This document shows, in pieces, positions 41,652 through 41,828 of a DNA stretch of 41,828 nucleotides. Source of the stretch: Gemella cuniculi DSM 15828 (GTDB lineage Bacteria > Bacillota > Bacilli > Staphylococcales > Gemellaceae); assembly GCF_000425665.1 (NCBI RefSeq), contig NZ_KE384435.1:28325-70152 (forward strand), in the 5' to 3' direction. The notes below the pieces were generated by a model. The model made no database searches. It saw only the letters and a program-made list of their open reading frames with translations, and was not told the origin of the DNA. A program made the translations under genes and the position numbers. Every line of letters starts with the position of its first letter. Within the stretch, counting starts at the first letter, position 1.

Positions 41652-41680
41652 CTTTATACATTTTTCTTTAATTATATCAT

Positions 41681-41828
41681 ATTCAAAATGGAAAAAACAG
41701 CGAAAAATTCCATTTTGGAATAAAAAAGGGATTCAAAAAGGAAAAAATAGCAAAAATTTCCATTTTGAAATAAAAATAGGATTCAAAAAAGAAAAAATAG
41801 CAAAAATTTCCGTTTTGAAATAGAAAAA
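41681..41828. repeat. tandem 50-bp repeats, three copies, each with a dyad
   Basis: Copies are at 41681-41730, 41731-41780 and 41781-41828 (cut by the window edge), exactly 50 bases apart. Each begins ATTCAAAA and contains a dyad. In copy 1, CAAAATGGAA and TTCCATTTTG are perfect 10-base arms; copies 2 and 3 carry a changed left arm. They lie 30 bases 5' of the minus-strand fic start, so they may be operator or promoter repeats. Confidence 0.9.

Noticed and set aside
41681-41828. Repeat array considered as CRISPR.
   Set aside because: The repeats are contiguous 50-bp units without unique spacers, and no cas genes are present.

Overview
The window is about 42 kb of very A+T-rich DNA (roughly 30% G+C by eye) with Gram-positive Bacilli gene content: strong AGGAGG-type ribosome binding sites, an FMN riboswitch in front of ribU, tmcAL, a fructose PTS operon and a Wzy-dependent capsule locus of the streptococcal cpsABCD type. 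The low G+C and the gene mix suggest a commensal of the Gemella type (Bacillales/Streptococcus-like). This is inference from content, not a database match.

Layout. 1-3.2 kb: the end of an unknown gene (with an A7 frame conflict), a lipase with a long helical C-terminus that may be a type VII secretion effector, and a decayed small gene. 3.4-7.4 kb: a self-contained fructose operon, fruR-fruK-fruA. 7.4-8.9 kb (minus strand): DUF1659, DUF2922, YvrJ and a CHAP/SH3 cell-wall hydrolase, with no phage structural genes nearby. 9.2-10.9 kb: tRNA-Ser(GGA) and two paralogous one-TM proteins with low-complexity linkers. 11-19.7 kb: scattered housekeeping and accessory genes: tmcAL, a YwqG-family protein, a MATE exporter, two sigma-like proteins, a small membrane protein, ribU with its riboswitch, dps with a Fur-family-like box, and yidD. 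20-22 kb: a rhodanese lipoprotein and a small membrane-anchored unknown.

22.2-40.3 kb is the surface polysaccharide locus, all on the plus strand. A lipid kinase gene shares the promoter and leads into cpsA (LCP ligase), cpsB (phosphatase), cpsC and cpsD (chain-length control and tyrosine kinase) and a short initiating sugar transferase. After these come a DUF4422 protein, LicD, one GT4, two GT2, an EpsG-like polymerase, an acyltransferase, a GT14-like transferase broken by an in-frame TGA, UDP-galactopyranose mutase and, at the end, the flippase. The products should build, modify, export, polymerise and attach a capsule containing galactofuranose and probably a LicD-transferred phospho-substituent. 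A two-gene cassette (ImmA/IrrE-like metalloprotease plus FRG-domain protein), fenced by terminators, sits between glf and wzx.

The right edge holds a minus-strand Fic protein preceded by an array of 50-bp direct repeats, each containing a dyad.

The most noteworthy observations are: the hairpin that separates the Shine-Dalgarno from the AUG of yvrJ; the 50-bp repeats in front of fic; the ImmA/FRG cassette inside the capsule locus; the N-terminal-lipase/C-terminal-helical protein; and the in-frame TGA in the GT14 gene.
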